From the NCBI RefSeq assembly GCF_030462585.1, contig NZ_JASMRU010000001.1, positions 108,604-172,603 on the forward strand: a stretch of DNA of 64,000 nt. Direction: 5' to 3'. The notes below the pieces were generated by a model. That model worked only from the letters and a program-made list of their open reading frames with translations, searched no databases and was not told the origin of the DNA. The DNA is from Pseudomonas sp. CAN1. GTDB taxonomy: Bacteria > Pseudomonadota > Gammaproteobacteria > Pseudomonadales > Pseudomonadaceae. Within the stretch, counting starts at the first letter, position 1. Each line of letters starts with the position of its first letter. This document shows, piece by piece, positions 1 through 8,476 of the stretch. The translations under genes were made by a program, and so were the position numbers.

Positions 1-554
1 TGTTCGGCGCCCAGGTGGCGCTCAAGGGCAACCGCGTGGTGCAGCGCAACAACGAGCTGATCGGCCTGCTGCGCGGCGACATCGACGCCATCTTCCTCAA
101 GGGCGCCCACGGCCTGCAACTGGCCCACGAGTTCGGCCTGCACGTGGTGATGGACGTCGGCTCGCACCCCGAGCCGCTGGTGCGCGCGAACATCGGCACG
201 CCGCGCACCCTGACCGTCGACCAGAAGCTGCTGGATGAACACTTCGATGCCGCCGTGCTGGTGCTCGATACCGTGCTGCGCGCCGAGCAATGGGCCTGGG
301 CACACCCCGAGGAGACCCGGCGCTTCCTCGCCCGTGAGCTGAACACCAGCGAGTTCTGGGTCGCCAGCGCCTACGGCGAGGACGCCCACCTGCGCCTGCA
401 GACCAACCTGGCGGAGCGCTCGGTCAACGCCCTGCGCGACCTCACCGCGTTCCTCCAGCGCTGGCAGTTCATCGGCGCCGATTTCAGCGTCGACGACTGG
501 ATCGACCCGCGCCCGCTGGAAGCCCTGCTGGGGAAGATCGATGTCGCCATCTAG
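1..554 (+). CDS. ABC transporter substrate-binding protein (partial, C-terminal part)
   Basis: The reading frame is open from the window edge (frame of base 3) to the TAG at 552-554, so only about 183 C-terminal residues are visible and the true start lies upstream. The sequence (FLKGAHGLQL, HPEETRRFLARELN, a C-terminal helix ending FIGADFSVDDWIDPRPLEAL) has the look of the SsuA/TauA/NrtA/DszB class of periplasmic binding proteins, which deliver sulfonates, nitrate, thiamine precursors or similar small anions to an inner-membrane permease. Its stop overlaps the start of the MFS gene by 14 bases and the permeases and ATPase of the same importer class follow. The ligand cannot be read from this fragment. 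Confidence 0.75.
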   Translation, partial: FGAQVALKGNRVVQRNNELIGLLRGDIDAIFLKGAHGLQLAHEFGLHVVMDVGSHPEPLVRANIGTPRTLTVDQKLLDEHFDAAVLVLDTVLRAEQWAWAHPEETRRFLARELNTSEFWVASAYGEDAHLRLQTNLAERSVNALRDLTAFLQRWQFIGADFSVDDWIDPRPLEALLGKIDVAI

Positions 555-1752
555 CCCGGCGCGGCCCGCCGCCTTCCTGCTCAACTTCATGCTGCTGGCG
601 GCGTTCAGCGGCGCCACCATCGGCATGGCGAAGATCGTCACCACGCTGTACGCCATCAGCATCGGCGCCAACGCCATGCAGATCGGCATCATCTCGGCCA
701 TGGAGGCACTGGGCATGGTGATCCTCACCCTGCCGGCCGGCTTCGTCATCGCCCGCTTCGGCGCGCGCCGGGTGTACTTCCTCGCCAGCCTCGGGCCGAT
801 GCTGCTGAACCTGGCCATCCCACTGTTCGGCGGCTGGCTGTGGCTGGCCTTCGCCCGACTGCTGATCGGCCTGTGCATCCCCTTCCGCATTGTCGCCATG
901 AACAGCGCCTTCCTCCGTCAGCTCAAGCGCATCGGCAACGACAAGGCCGGCTGGTACCGCGGCTCGCTGACCCTGGGAATGGGCCTGCTCGGCCCGCTGC
1001 TGGGCAACTGGCTGAGCGGCGCGGCGAGCTTCACCTGGGGCTTTGCCGCCATCGGCCTGTGCTTCGGCCTGATGGCCTTCTACAGCCTCGGCTTCTGGGA
1101 AGGCGAGGCGCCCAGCGAAGACCTGCCGGTGGCCGCCGCCAGCGGCGGGCTGCTGCAACAGGTCAGCGCCATGCTGGCCAACGTCGAGATCGCCGAGAGC
1201 TGCCTGGTGGAGCTGCTCAGCGCCGCCACCAGCGCGCTGTTCGGCACCTTCATCCTGCTGCTGGCGATGGAAGTCGCCGGCCTCTCCCAGGGCCAGGCGG
1301 TGAGCCTGGTGATGATCCAGGGCCTGGCCTCGGTGCTCGGCCTTTTCGGCTTCGGCTACCTGATCGAACGCAGCGGCCGGCGTCTGGCCTACGTCGGCAG
1401 CCTCAGCGCAGCGCTGGCCGCCCTGCTGTTGCTTGGCGTCGCCCGCGACTACTGGCTGCTGGCCCTGGGCGGCGTGCTGCTGAGCGCCGCGGCGGCGCTG
1501 ATCCACCTGGTGAACATGGCCCAGCTGGGCGAGCACGCCATGGACAAGAGCAAGATTTCCGGGTTGTTCAACCTCGCTTCCATGTCTGGCAGTTTTTCCG
1601 GCGCGCTGCTGGGTGGGGCGATCAGCCACTTCGTCGGGCTGGGCAACCTGTTCCTCTGCTGGATTCCCCTGGTGCTGCTGGCCGCGCTGTTCTGCTGGCA
1701 ACGCAAGCAGCGCCGCCAGAACGCCGGGCCGCTGCTCGGCCAGGAGGGTTGA
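541..1752 (+). CDS. MFS transporter
   Basis: The 403-residue product has about twelve hydrophobic segments and an MFS motif-A-like loop at about residues 67-77 (FVIARFGARRV) between TM2 and TM3, with a second related loop near the middle (YLIERSGRR). This is the normal length for a major facilitator. The start overlaps the binding-protein gene and the stop is 3 bases before the first permease start, so it is translated as part of the ABC importer operon. MFS genes are not standard members of SsuABC/TauABC operons; it may export a breakdown product or the same ligand. Substrate unknown. Confidence 0.85.
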   Translation: MSPSSPARPAAFLLNFMLLAAFSGATIGMAKIVTTLYAISIGANAMQIGIISAMEALGMVILTLPAGFVIARFGARRVYFLASLGPMLLNLAIPLFGGWLWLAFARLLIGLCIPFRIVAMNSAFLRQLKRIGNDKAGWYRGSLTLGMGLLGPLLGNWLSGAASFTWGFAAIGLCFGLMAFYSLGFWEGEAPSEDLPVAAASGGLLQQVSAMLANVEIAESCLVELLSAATSALFGTFILLLAMEVAGLSQGQAVSLVMIQGLASVLGLFGFGYLIERSGRRLAYVGSLSAALAALLLLGVARDYWLLALGGVLLSAAAALIHLVNMAQLGEHAMDKSKISGLFNLASMSGSFSGALLGGAISHFVGLGNLFLCWIPLVLLAALFCWQRKQRRQNAGPLLGQEG

Positions 1753-1755
1753 GAC

Positions 1756-2514
1756 ATGACCAGAACCCTTGATCGCCTGAGCTGGTTCGCCTCGCCGCTG
1801 CTCCTGCTGCTGGCCTGGTTCGTCGCCGCCCGCGCCGGCTGGTTCCCGCCGCAACTGCTGGTGCCGCCGGCGGAGGTCTGGGCCAGCTTCAAGGACCTGC
1901 TGGCCAGCGGCGAACTGCGCGAGCATGTGGTGAACAGCCTGTCGCGCCTGGCCATCGGCTTCTCCATCGGCGCCGTCGGCGGGCTGCTGTTCGGCACCGC
2001 CATGGCCCTGTCGAAGACCGTGGAAGCCTACTGCGCGCCGCTGTTCCAGACCCTGCGCCAAGTGCCGTCGATTGCGCTGATCCCGATGTTCATCCTGTTC
2101 TTCGGCGTCGAAGAGACCTTCAAGATCCTGATCGTCACCAAGGCTGCGTTCTTCCCCGTGGCGCTGGCCGCCAGCGAAGGCGTGAAGGGCATTCCGCGTG
2201 GCTACTTCGAGGTCGCCAGCGTTTACCGCCTGCCGCTGTGGAGCCTGCTGCGCGACGTCGCCTTCCCCGCCGCCGCGCCGCCCATCGTCACCGGCCTGCG
2301 CATCAGCCTGAGCCGCGCCTGGATGGTGCTGGTGGCCGCCGAACTGCTCGCCGCCGACAGCGGCCTGGGGCAGATGATCGAGCTGAGCCGGCAGATGCTG
2401 CGCATCGACATCGTGATGGTCGGCGTGGTGGTCACCGGGGCCATTGGCTTCGTCCTCGACTTCGCCTTCCGCCTGCTGGAGAAGCGCCTGCTGCGCTGGA
2501 GACCGACGCCATGA
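1756..2514 (+). CDS. ABC transporter permease (SsuC/TauC-like), first of two
   Basis: The 252-residue integral membrane protein has about six transmembrane segments and the cytoplasmic EAA loop of binding-protein-dependent permeases at about residues 152-180 (EVASVYRLPLWSLLRDVAFP, then PPIVTG). It belongs to the BPD_transp_1 permeases of the sulfonate/nitrate/taurine group. The start follows the MFS stop by 3 bases; its TGA overlaps the ATG of the second permease (ATGA at 2511-2514), so translation is probably coupled. Together with the second permease it probably forms a heterodimeric channel, whereas SsuC and TauC usually work as homodimers. Confidence 0.88.
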   Translation: MTRTLDRLSWFASPLLLLLAWFVAARAGWFPPQLLVPPAEVWASFKDLLASGELREHVVNSLSRLAIGFSIGAVGGLLFGTAMALSKTVEAYCAPLFQTLRQVPSIALIPMFILFFGVEETFKILIVTKAAFFPVALAASEGVKGIPRGYFEVASVYRLPLWSLLRDVAFPAAAPPIVTGLRISLSRAWMVLVAAELLAADSGLGQMIELSRQMLRIDIVMVGVVVTGAIGFVLDFAFRLLEKRLLRWRPTP

Positions 2515-3272
2515 TCCGCATTCTCAAGAGTCTTCGCGGGCTGGTCCTGCCGGCGCTGCTGATCGCCGCCTGGCACTGGCAGTCGCAGCAGGGCGCCAGC
2601 GCGGCCTATGCCTTCGTGCCGCTGGAGCGCATCGGCGCCGGCTTCGTCGAGCTGATCAGGACCGGCGAACTGTGGCTGAGCGTTTCCGCCAGCCTGCAAC
2701 GCACCTGCCTCGGCCTGCTGCTGGGCGTGCTCGCCGGCTTCGCGCTGGGCGCCGGCATGGCGCTGTCGCGGCCGCTGGAGCGGGTGTTCGCGCCGCTCTA
2801 CCACACCATTCGCCAGGTGCCGATCCTCGGCCTGATCCCGCTGATCGCCCTGTGGTTCGGCAGCGGCGAGCCGTCCAAGGTGCTGATTGTCAGCCTCGCC
2901 GCCTTCTACCCGATGACGCTGAACGCCTTCGAGGGCTTCCGCGACGTGGAGAAGCGCTACCGCGAAGTCGGCCGCCTGTATGCCTTCGGCCCCTGGCAGC
3001 AGTTCCGCGAGGTGCTGCTGCCCGGCGCGCTGCCCAGCCTGAGCAACGGCGTGCTGCACGCGCTGGCCTTCGCCTGGGTCAGCTCGGTGGGCTGCGAGCT
3101 GTTCCTCTCCACCGGCATGGGCCTGGGCAACCTGATGATGAACGCCGAGACCGGCTCGCGCATGGAGATCGTGGTGATCGGCGTGCTCAGCATCGGCCTG
3201 CTCGGCTACGCCATGAACCAGCTGTTCGCCCGCGCCGCGCGCCACCTGCTGCGCTGGCGCAACCTGCGCTAG
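2511..3272 (+). CDS. ABC transporter permease (SsuC/TauC-like), second of two
   Basis: The 253-residue permease starts at the ATG at 2511 that overlaps the previous stop; the open frame extends further upstream but that part is the shadow of the first permease. It shows six hydrophobic segments and an EAA loop (EVGRLYAFGPWQQFREVLLP). It is clearly related to but different from the first permease, with similar blocks such as the Gln-Val-Pro-rich RQVP segment and the Ala-Phe-Tyr-Pro segment, which suggests an old duplication. It belongs to the importer formed by its neighbours. Confidence 0.88.
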   Translation: MIRILKSLRGLVLPALLIAAWHWQSQQGASAAYAFVPLERIGAGFVELIRTGELWLSVSASLQRTCLGLLLGVLAGFALGAGMALSRPLERVFAPLYHTIRQVPILGLIPLIALWFGSGEPSKVLIVSLAAFYPMTLNAFEGFRDVEKRYREVGRLYAFGPWQQFREVLLPGALPSLSNGVLHALAFAWVSSVGCELFLSTGMGLGNLMMNAETGSRMEIVVIGVLSIGLLGYAMNQLFARAARHLLRWRNLR

Positions 3273-3298
3273 CGCTTTCCAGATTCGGCCTATTCGTT

Positions 3299-4108
3299 AT
3301 GAGTGCCCAGACCATGAACGCGATCCTCGATCCCGCCCTCCTTCCGGCCCAGCAGGCGCAACACGGCGCGCTGGCCATCCAGGGCCTGAGCAAGGCCTAT
3401 TCCATCGACGGCCGCAGCCTGCCGGTGCTGGAGAACATCGACCTGGCGGTGCGCCCCGGCGAGTTCGTCAGCATCGTCGGCGCCAGCGGCTGCGGCAAAT
3501 CCTCGCTGCTGCGGCTGATCGTCGGCCTGGAGAACGACTACAGCGGGCGCATCCTCCTCGACGGCCAGGCCGTGACCGGCACCGGCCTGGAGCGCGGCAT
3601 CGTGTTCCAGGACCACCGGCTGTTCCCCTGGAAGACCGTGGAGCAGAACGTCGCCCTGGCGCTGAAGCAGCAGAAGCTCAGCCGCGCCGAGAAGCGCGAG
3701 CGGGTTGCCGAGCACCTGGAACTGGTGGGCCTGACCGGCTTCGAGCAGGCCTACCCGCACCAGCTCTCCGGCGGCATGGCGCAGCGCGCCGCCATTGCCC
3801 GCGCGCTGATCACCCGGCCCAAGGTGCTGCTGCTCGACGAACCTTTCGGCGCCCTCGACGCCCTCACCCGCGTGCGCCTGCAGCACGAGTTGCAGCGCAT
3901 CTGGGTGCAGCAGCGCAGCACCATGATCATGGTCACCCACGACGTGGAAGAGGCGCTGTACCTGGGCGACCGGGTGATCGTCATGGACGCGCGACCGGGG
4001 CGGATCCGCCATGAGGTGCGGGTCGATCTGCCGCATCCGCGGGAGCGTGGGCATGCGCGGCTGGCCAGGCTCAAGGATGAACTGCTGGCGGAGCTGATGC
4101 AGGGGTGA
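3299..4108 (+). CDS. ABC transporter ATP-binding protein (SsuB/TauB-like)
   Basis: The 269-residue nucleotide-binding subunit has Walker A at about 61-69 (GASGCGKSS), a Q-loop Gln near 104, signature LSGGMAQ at about 156-162, Walker B VLLLDEP at about 176-182 with the D-loop GALDAL, and switch His near 214 (MVTHDVEEAL). All catalytic residues are intact. It would hydrolyse ATP to drive the two upstream permeases. The ATG at 3299 is taken as start; the ATG at 3314 is an equally possible start since neither has a good ribosome-binding site. It is the last gene of the operon and is followed at once by a REP palindrome. Confidence 0.9.
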   Translation: MSAQTMNAILDPALLPAQQAQHGALAIQGLSKAYSIDGRSLPVLENIDLAVRPGEFVSIVGASGCGKSSLLRLIVGLENDYSGRILLDGQAVTGTGLERGIVFQDHRLFPWKTVEQNVALALKQQKLSRAEKRERVAEHLELVGLTGFEQAYPHQLSGGMAQRAAIARALITRPKVLLLDEPFGALDALTRVRLQHELQRIWVQQRSTMIMVTHDVEEALYLGDRVIVMDARPGRIRHEVRVDLPHPRERGHARLARLKDELLAELMQG

Positions 4109-4115
4109 ACGTGGC

Positions 4116-4188
4116 GTAGGAGCGGACTCCGTCCGCGATTGGCTTCAGGCGCGTGGCGAACCTATCGCGGACGGAGTCCGCTCCTACG
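4116..4188. repeat. REP palindrome (GTAGGAGCGGACTCC family)
   Basis: Two inverted arms of about 24 bases (GTAGGAGCGGACTCCGTCC... and its complement) flank a short variable centre. It sits just after the ABC ATPase stop and can fold into a long hairpin, so it may protect or end the mRNA. The same family recurs at 18771, 34221 and 57333. Confidence 0.85.
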
Positions 4189-4223
4189 CCGTCTGTTAGT
4201 CCGTAGCGAGCACCCAAGCTCGA

Positions 4224-5861
4224 TCAGGGCTCGACACTCGCGCTCAGCGCCGCCGGGAAATCCGGGTGATACCCCGCGCCAATCTCCTCCAGCACTCCCG
4301 CCTTGCGCAGCTTGCCGAGCACACGCGCATTGGCCTCGCACAGGCGCACTTCGATGCCGCGCCGCTGCAGCTGCTCGATCACTTCCTGCAGGGTCTGCAG
4401 GCCGGTGATGTCCATGAACGGCACGTGGCGCAGGCGGATGATCAATACCTTCGGGTCGGTGTGGGTCTTGGCCAGGGCGCGTTCGAAGGTTTCCGCGGCG
4501 CCAAAGAACAGCGGCCCCTCGATGCTGTAGACCAGCACGCCGAGCGGCAGCTCACCGAGGCCGCGGCCGCGCAGTTCCACCTCCAACTCCGGGCCGTCGT
4601 CGGCATGCACTTCCACCGAGGACGCCATGCGCCGCAGGAAGTGCAGCATGGCGAGGATCACGCCGATGTTCACCGCGATCACCAGGTCGCTGAACACGGT
4701 GAGCAGGAAGGTCACCAGCAGGATCGTCACGTCGGCACGCGGCGCGCGCTTGAGCATGAACAGGAAGTGCCGCGCCTCGCTCATGTTCCAGGCCACCACG
4801 AAGAGGATCGCTGCCAGCGCGCAGAGCGGGATGTTCGACGCCAGCGGCGCGAGGAACAGCAGGATCAGCACCAGGGTCGCGGCATGGGTGACGCCGGCCA
4901 GCGGGCTGTTGCCGCCGTTGCGGATGTTGGTCGCGGTGCGCGCGATGGCGCCGGTGGCGGCGATGCCGCCGAACAGCGGGGTGACCAGGTTGGCGATGCC
5001 CTGGCCGATCAGCTCCTGGTTGGAGTCGTGGCGGGTGCCGGCCATGCCGTCGGCGACCACCGCCGAGAGCAGCGACTCGATGGCACCGAGCATGGCGATA
5101 GCGAAGGCCGGGCCGATCAGTTCGAGTACCCGCGGCAGGGTCACTTCCGGCAGGCTGAAGCTGGGCAGGCCCTGGGGAATACCGCCGAAGGCGGTGCCGA
5201 TGGTGGCCACGTCGTCGAAATGGAACAGCGACTGGATGGCCGTCACCACCACCATCGCCACCAGCGGGCCGGGCACCCGACGCAGCGCAGCGATGCGCGG
5301 GGTGAACAGCACCAGCGCCAGGCTCAGCAGCGCCAGTACGGTCGTCGCCAGGTGCAGTTGCGGCAGCGCCTCGATCAGGTGCCAGAGCTTCTGGTGGAAG
5401 TGTTCGCCGGTCACCGCCGGCAGGCCGAAGAAGTCCTTCCACTGGCCGACCCAGATGATCACCCCGATGCCGGCGGTGAAGCCGACTATCACCGGCGCGG
5501 GGATGAAGCGGATGATGCTGCCCAGGCGGCTGAAACCCAGCAGCACGAGGATCGCGCCGGCCATCAGCGTGGCGATCTGCAGGCCGTCGACGCCGTACTT
5601 GGCGGTGATGCCGGCGAGGATGACGATGAACGCGCCGGTTGGCCCGGCGATCTGCACGCGGCTGCCGCCCAGCAGCGAAACCAGCGCGCCGGCGAAGATC
5701 GCCGTGTAGATGCCCTGCTCGGGCTTGACCCCGCTGGCGATGGCAAAAGCCATCGCCAGTGGCAGCGCGACCACCCCGACTATGACCCCGGCCACCAGGT
5801 TGCGCGTCCAGTGCTCGCGACCGAAGAGTCCGGCCTTCCAGGCTTCTCGCAGGGCGATCAT
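4224..5861 (-). CDS. SulP-family inorganic anion transporter with STAS domain
   Basis: The 545-residue protein has an N-terminal SulP permease core of many membrane segments (LVAGVIVGVVALPLAMAFAI, then an IYTAIFAGALVSLLGGS block and an AGPTGAF block) followed by a cytoplasmic STAS domain over roughly the last 110 residues (VLVYSIEGPLFFGAAETFERAL ... MDITGLQTLQEV). SulP proteins move sulfate, bicarbonate or other anions across the inner membrane. I start it at the ATG at 5861, preceded by GGAG at a normal distance, rather than at the TTG at 5888. It is a single gene divergent from the SMR pair, and a REP lies between it and the converging ABC operon. The anion is not evident. Confidence 0.9.
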   Translation of the reverse strand: MIALREAWKAGLFGREHWTRNLVAGVIVGVVALPLAMAFAIASGVKPEQGIYTAIFAGALVSLLGGSRVQIAGPTGAFIVILAGITAKYGVDGLQIATLMAGAILVLLGFSRLGSIIRFIPAPVIVGFTAGIGVIIWVGQWKDFFGLPAVTGEHFHQKLWHLIEALPQLHLATTVLALLSLALVLFTPRIAALRRVPGPLVAMVVVTAIQSLFHFDDVATIGTAFGGIPQGLPSFSLPEVTLPRVLELIGPAFAIAMLGAIESLLSAVVADGMAGTRHDSNQELIGQGIANLVTPLFGGIAATGAIARTATNIRNGGNSPLAGVTHAATLVLILLFLAPLASNIPLCALAAILFVVAWNMSEARHFLFMLKRAPRADVTILLVTFLLTVFSDLVIAVNIGVILAMLHFLRRMASSVEVHADDGPELEVELRGRGLGELPLGVLVYSIEGPLFFGAAETFERALAKTHTDPKVLIIRLRHVPFMDITGLQTLQEVIEQLQRRGIEVRLCEANARVLGKLRKAGVLEEIGAGYHPDFPAALSASVEP

Positions 5862-6044
5862 CACAGTCTCCGACAGGATTTCGAGCAAGGATGCTAGCAG
5901 GAGCGGCCGCTACGCAACCTGGCGCAGGTCATGCCTGTGGCGAGCTGTCGCAGGCAAAACAGAGTGAACAGAATATTGCACAACCCTGATGACGCGCAGC
6001 GTCCAGCAGGGTTCGCAGGCGCCATTTCATGGGCATTCATGACG

Positions 6045-6065
6045 CAAATCAACCGGGTTGATTTG
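6045..6065. promoter_or_regulatory. Perfect palindrome CAAATCAA-N5-TTGATTTG
   Basis: Eight-base arms around CCGGG, in the gap between the divergent SulP and SMR genes. It looks like an operator. No canonical -10 element at the right distance from TTGATT was found. Confidence 0.45.
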
Positions 6066-6091
6066 CCAGTGAAGCGAAAAATGGGCACAAT

Positions 6092-6111
6092 ATGTTCATT
6101 ATGTTGAACAT
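6092..6111. promoter_or_regulatory. Perfect palindrome ATGTTCA-N6-TGAACAT
   Basis: Seven-base arms separated by six bases, 27 bases after the first palindrome and upstream of the SMR leader. Two different dyads so close together suggest binding sites for a dimeric regulator at the SMR promoter. Confidence 0.45.
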
Positions 6112-6333
6112 CAAGGCTCTACCTCTCCCCACTTCCCGCCTGGTTTCGCGCGAGCGTCACTGGACCGGCGACCTCTAGCTCCTCCCTTCGGCAACCACCT
6201 TCTGGTGGCGCCCAGCGCGGTGAACACCCACTGGTAATTCCCGCCCGAGTCGGCACCACCGAACCCGAACCGAAACCGCCGCAAGGATGCTCTTAGCGAG
6301 ACTGCGCGCGGCTGCCCGTGGGAGGGCTTTACC
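6112..6333 (+). promoter_or_regulatory. Long 5' leader of the SMR gene pair, possibly structured
   Basis: About 220 bases without a convincing gene precede the first SMR gene. They contain a hairpin CCACC-TTCT-GGTGG near 6198-6211 and complementary CGGTG/CACCG segments further on. The ribosome-binding site GGGAGG lies at 6320-6325, eight bases before the ATG. Many SMR genes are preceded by guanidine riboswitches, but the conserved signatures I know (ACGR loops of guanidine-II; the CUAGGG and GUCCGAGAG blocks of guanidine-I) are not evident. A 74-residue minus-strand frame covers the same stretch and shows no recognisable domain. Confidence 0.3.
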
Positions 6334-6705
6334 ATGCGTTCCTGGATCTATCTGTTAGCCGCCATCGGCTTCGAAGTCGTTGGCACCACCTCGATGAAAT
6401 TCACCCACACGCTGTTCCCGATTGCCGGGCTGCTGCTGATGTACGTGATGATCGGCCTGTCGTACTACTTCCTCTCGCTGGCCATCAAGCGCGTGCCGGT
6501 CGGCGTGGCCTACGCCCTGTGGGAAGGCATCGGCATCGTGCTGATCACCCTGGTCAGCGCCTTCTTCCTTGGCGAGCACCTGAGCCTGGACAAGGCCCTG
6601 GGCCTGGCGGTGATGATCGCCGGCATCCTGCTGGTGAAATCCGGTACCCGTAGCGGCCCGCGCGAAGACAGCCGTGCCCTGAATGGGGAGGCCGTGACAT
6701 GCTGA
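6334..6705 (+). CDS. SMR-family transporter subunit (MdtJ-like)
   Basis: The 123-residue protein has four hydrophobic segments, the conserved membrane Glu of the SMR family near residue 14 ([15 protein letters not shown]) and the ALWEGIG motif in the third segment. Small multidrug resistance proteins work as antiparallel dimers that exchange protons for cationic drugs, guanidinium or polyamines. A second, different SMR gene overlaps its 3' end by 7 bases, so this is a paired SMR of the MdtJI/YkkCD arrangement with two subunits that need each other. The hydrophilic tail after about residue 105 is longer than in single-gene EmrE-type proteins, as is typical of the J subunit. Confidence 0.88.
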   Translation: MRSWIYLLAAIGFEVVGTTSMKFTHTLFPIAGLLLMYVMIGLSYYFLSLAIKRVPVGVAYALWEGIGIVLITLVSAFFLGEHLSLDKALGLAVMIAGILLVKSGTRSGPREDSRALNGEAVTC

Positions 6706-7028
6706 ACCATGACCTGATTCCGATGGCCTGGCTGGGCCTGGCCATCGTCCTGGAAGTGATCGCCAACCTGCTGCTGAAGTACTCCGACGGCTTCCGCAAG
6801 CGCCTGATCGGCGCGGCCTCGATCCTCTGCGTACTCGGTGCGTTCACCGCGCTGGCGCAGGCGGTGCGCGGCATCGAACTGTCGGTGGCCTACGCCATCT
6901 GGGGCGGCTTCGGCATCCTCGCCACCGTCGCCATGGGCTGGGCCTTGTTCGGTCAACGCCTGGTCTGGCGCGGCTGGGTCGGCCTGGCGATGCTGGTGCT
7001 GGGCATGAGCTTGCTGAAGCTGGCTTGA
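6699..7028 (+). CDS. SMR-family transporter subunit (MdtI-like)
   Basis: The 109-residue partner of the preceding SMR protein has four membrane segments, the conserved Glu in segment one ([19 protein letters not shown]) and the AIWGGFG block in segment three. The gene order J then I and the short overlap match mdtJI of E. coli, which exports spermidine; the substrate here could equally be guanidinium or a quaternary amine. A rho-independent terminator follows 25 bases after the stop, closing a two-gene operon. Confidence 0.88.
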   Translation: MLNHDLIPMAWLGLAIVLEVIANLLLKYSDGFRKRLIGAASILCVLGAFTALAQAVRGIELSVAYAIWGGFGILATVAMGWALFGQRLVWRGWVGLAMLVLGMSLLKLA

Positions 7029-7053
7029 TTGGCTCGATGCAAGAACGACAAAG

Positions 7054-7077
7054 GCGGAGCTGGGCTCCGCTTTTTTT
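7054..7077 (+). terminator. Rho-independent terminator of the SMR operon
   Basis: GCGGAGC (7054-7060), a short loop, GCTCCGC (7064-7070), then seven T. Confidence 0.9.
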
Positions 7078-7102
7078 ATGCCTGGGAATTGGGTGCCGTG
7101 CG

Positions 7103-7173
7103 GTTCGCGAGCAAGCTCGCTCCTACGAAGAGCACACTGCGGCAAACCTGTAGGAGCGAGCTTGCTCGCGAAC
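7103..7173. repeat. REP palindrome (GTTCGCGAGCAAGCTCGCTCC family)
   Basis: Inverted arms of about 24 bases around a 23-base centre; same family as 52487, 57217 and 59341, with a single arm at about 63788. Confidence 0.85.
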
Positions 7174-7194
7174 AGCCCACGCTCCGTGCTAACC

Positions 7195-7272
7195 CGTAGG
7201 GCGCATAACCTGGAACAGGTTATCCGCCGCCACCCAGACGGCGGATAACGCTGGCGCGTTATGCGCCCTACG
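7195..7272. repeat. REP palindrome (CGTAGGGCGCATAAC family)
   Basis: Nested inverted arms (CGTAGGGCGCATAAC ... GTTATGCGCCCTACG with inner TTATCCGCC/GGCGGATAA). It lies next to the previous REP, downstream of lafW on the minus strand. Confidence 0.85.
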
Positions 7273-7288
7273 AAAGCTCGCGGACGCT

Positions 7289-8335
7289 TCAGGCCAGCAG
7301 GCTGACCACCGCGAAGCGGCTGAAATTGGCCTGGGCCACCACCGTCTGCGCCGCCGCGCTGTAGTGCGTGGCGCTGCGCCCCATGCGGTCGAGCATGGAG
7401 GCGGCGAAGCTGTGCGCCCACTCGCGCTCGTCCTCGCTGGCGTGGCGATCGAGGAAGTCACGGATATCGTCCTGGCGATGACGCAGCTGGTCACGCAGGC
7501 CGCCGATGCGGTCCAGCGCCGACACCACCGAATCGAGCAACTGCCGCTGTTCGCGGAAGGCATCGGTGCTGATCTCGGTGGGGAACGCCAGCAGCCCTTC
7601 TTCATGGCTTTTCAGCCGGGTGTTCTTGCCCTTGGCGAACAGCTTGCCCTCGCCCTGCACCGCCAACTGGCCCTTGAGCTGCTGCCAGTCGGCCTCGGGG
7701 GCGGAGAACTTCAGCGCACCGTCGCTATCGAATTCGGCGCGGATGCCGGCCTGGCCGAGGGTGGCGTTGAAGCGGCGCAGCACCTGCTCGGTGCTCATGC
7801 CGTCGTCCAGCACCACTGCCGCCGGTTCGGCGAGCTGGCGGCCGGCGCTGAACAGCAGGGTTTCCTTGCCCGAGCGCTGGATCGCTTCCACCGACTCCAG
7901 GCCTTCGAGGCTGAAGCGGCTGCGCACCGGCTCGTTGAGGCGCAGGCGGAAGTTGGCGTCGAGGCTGCCGTCCGAGCGCTGGGCGCGCTGCTCCAGCAGT
8001 TCGTTGACCTGCCGGGTGGCCTGGCGCACGCCCTCGCGGTCCTGGGACTGCGGCGCGCTGAGCTCGCGGCTGAGGTTGAGCTTGAGGCCGCCGAGGCGGT
8101 CCTGCAGGTCGCCCAGGTAGCTGTCGGCCGACTGCATGGAGGACAACTGCTGGTTCAGCTGCAGGTTGAAGCTGCCGCTCTTCTGCGCGCCGCGCGCCAT
8201 CTGCGCGGCGTTCTCACCCTTGTCCTCGCCCTTGCGCAGGGCGTTCTGCCGCTCGCCGGCGGCGGGCAGGATGACGTCGCGGCGGGCGCTGGGATCGAAG
8301 ACAGCGGCGGCCGGCAGTTGCTTGATGACCTTCAT
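7289..8335 (-). CDS. lafW: LafW-like lateral-flagellar hook-associated protein
   Basis: The 348-residue protein has long helical, Gln-rich stretches and no transmembrane segment. It matches by position and character the poorly known hook-associated LafW protein that follows flgL in Flag-2 loci of E. coli 042, Aeromonas and Vibrio. The chosen ATG at 8335 has AGAGG five bases upstream; the open frame before it is not coding. It is the last gene of the flgB-to-flgL-lafW block, 141 bases after flgL. Family assignment rests mainly on gene order, since the sequence shows no motif I can name. Confidence 0.6.
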   Translation of the reverse strand: MKVIKQLPAAAVFDPSARRDVILPAAGERQNALRKGEDKGENAAQMARGAQKSGSFNLQLNQQLSSMQSADSYLGDLQDRLGGLKLNLSRELSAPQSQDREGVRQATRQVNELLEQRAQRSDGSLDANFRLRLNEPVRSRFSLEGLESVEAIQRSGKETLLFSAGRQLAEPAAVVLDDGMSTEQVLRRFNATLGQAGIRAEFDSDGALKFSAPEADWQQLKGQLAVQGEGKLFAKGKNTRLKSHEEGLLAFPTEISTDAFREQRQLLDSVVSALDRIGGLRDQLRHRQDDIRDFLDRHASEDEREWAHSFAASMLDRMGRSATHYSAAAQTVVAQANFSRFAVVSLLA

Positions 8336-8361
8336 GGTGACCTCTGCACCGATGTGCCCGC

Positions 8362-8382
8362 GCCCGGCACTGAAGGCCGGGC
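8362..8382. other. Hairpin GCCCGGC-N7-GCCGGGC between flgL and lafW
   Basis: A perfect seven-base stem with no following T-run, so it is more likely an mRNA processing or stability element than a terminator. Confidence 0.35.
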
Positions 8383-8476
8383 GCAAGCGGGATAAAAAGC
8401 AGGGGAACCGGGCGCGGCGCCGCCGATTGGCGTCCAGACCTCCTTGCGGCGCGGCCCGGCTCCCCTGCGAAGAAAC

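Noticed and set aside
484-2061. Long minus-strand open frames opposite real genes throughout the window
   Set aside because: Products are Gln/Ala/Arg/His-rich low-complexity shadows that arise in GC-rich DNA opposite conserved genes.
6112-6333. Guanidine riboswitch before the SMR genes
   Set aside because: The characteristic sequence blocks of guanidine-I, -II and -III elements could not be found by eye.
6111-6335. 74-residue minus-strand open frame
   Set aside because: No domain, no ribosome-binding site in a plausible operon, and it overlaps the SMR leader.
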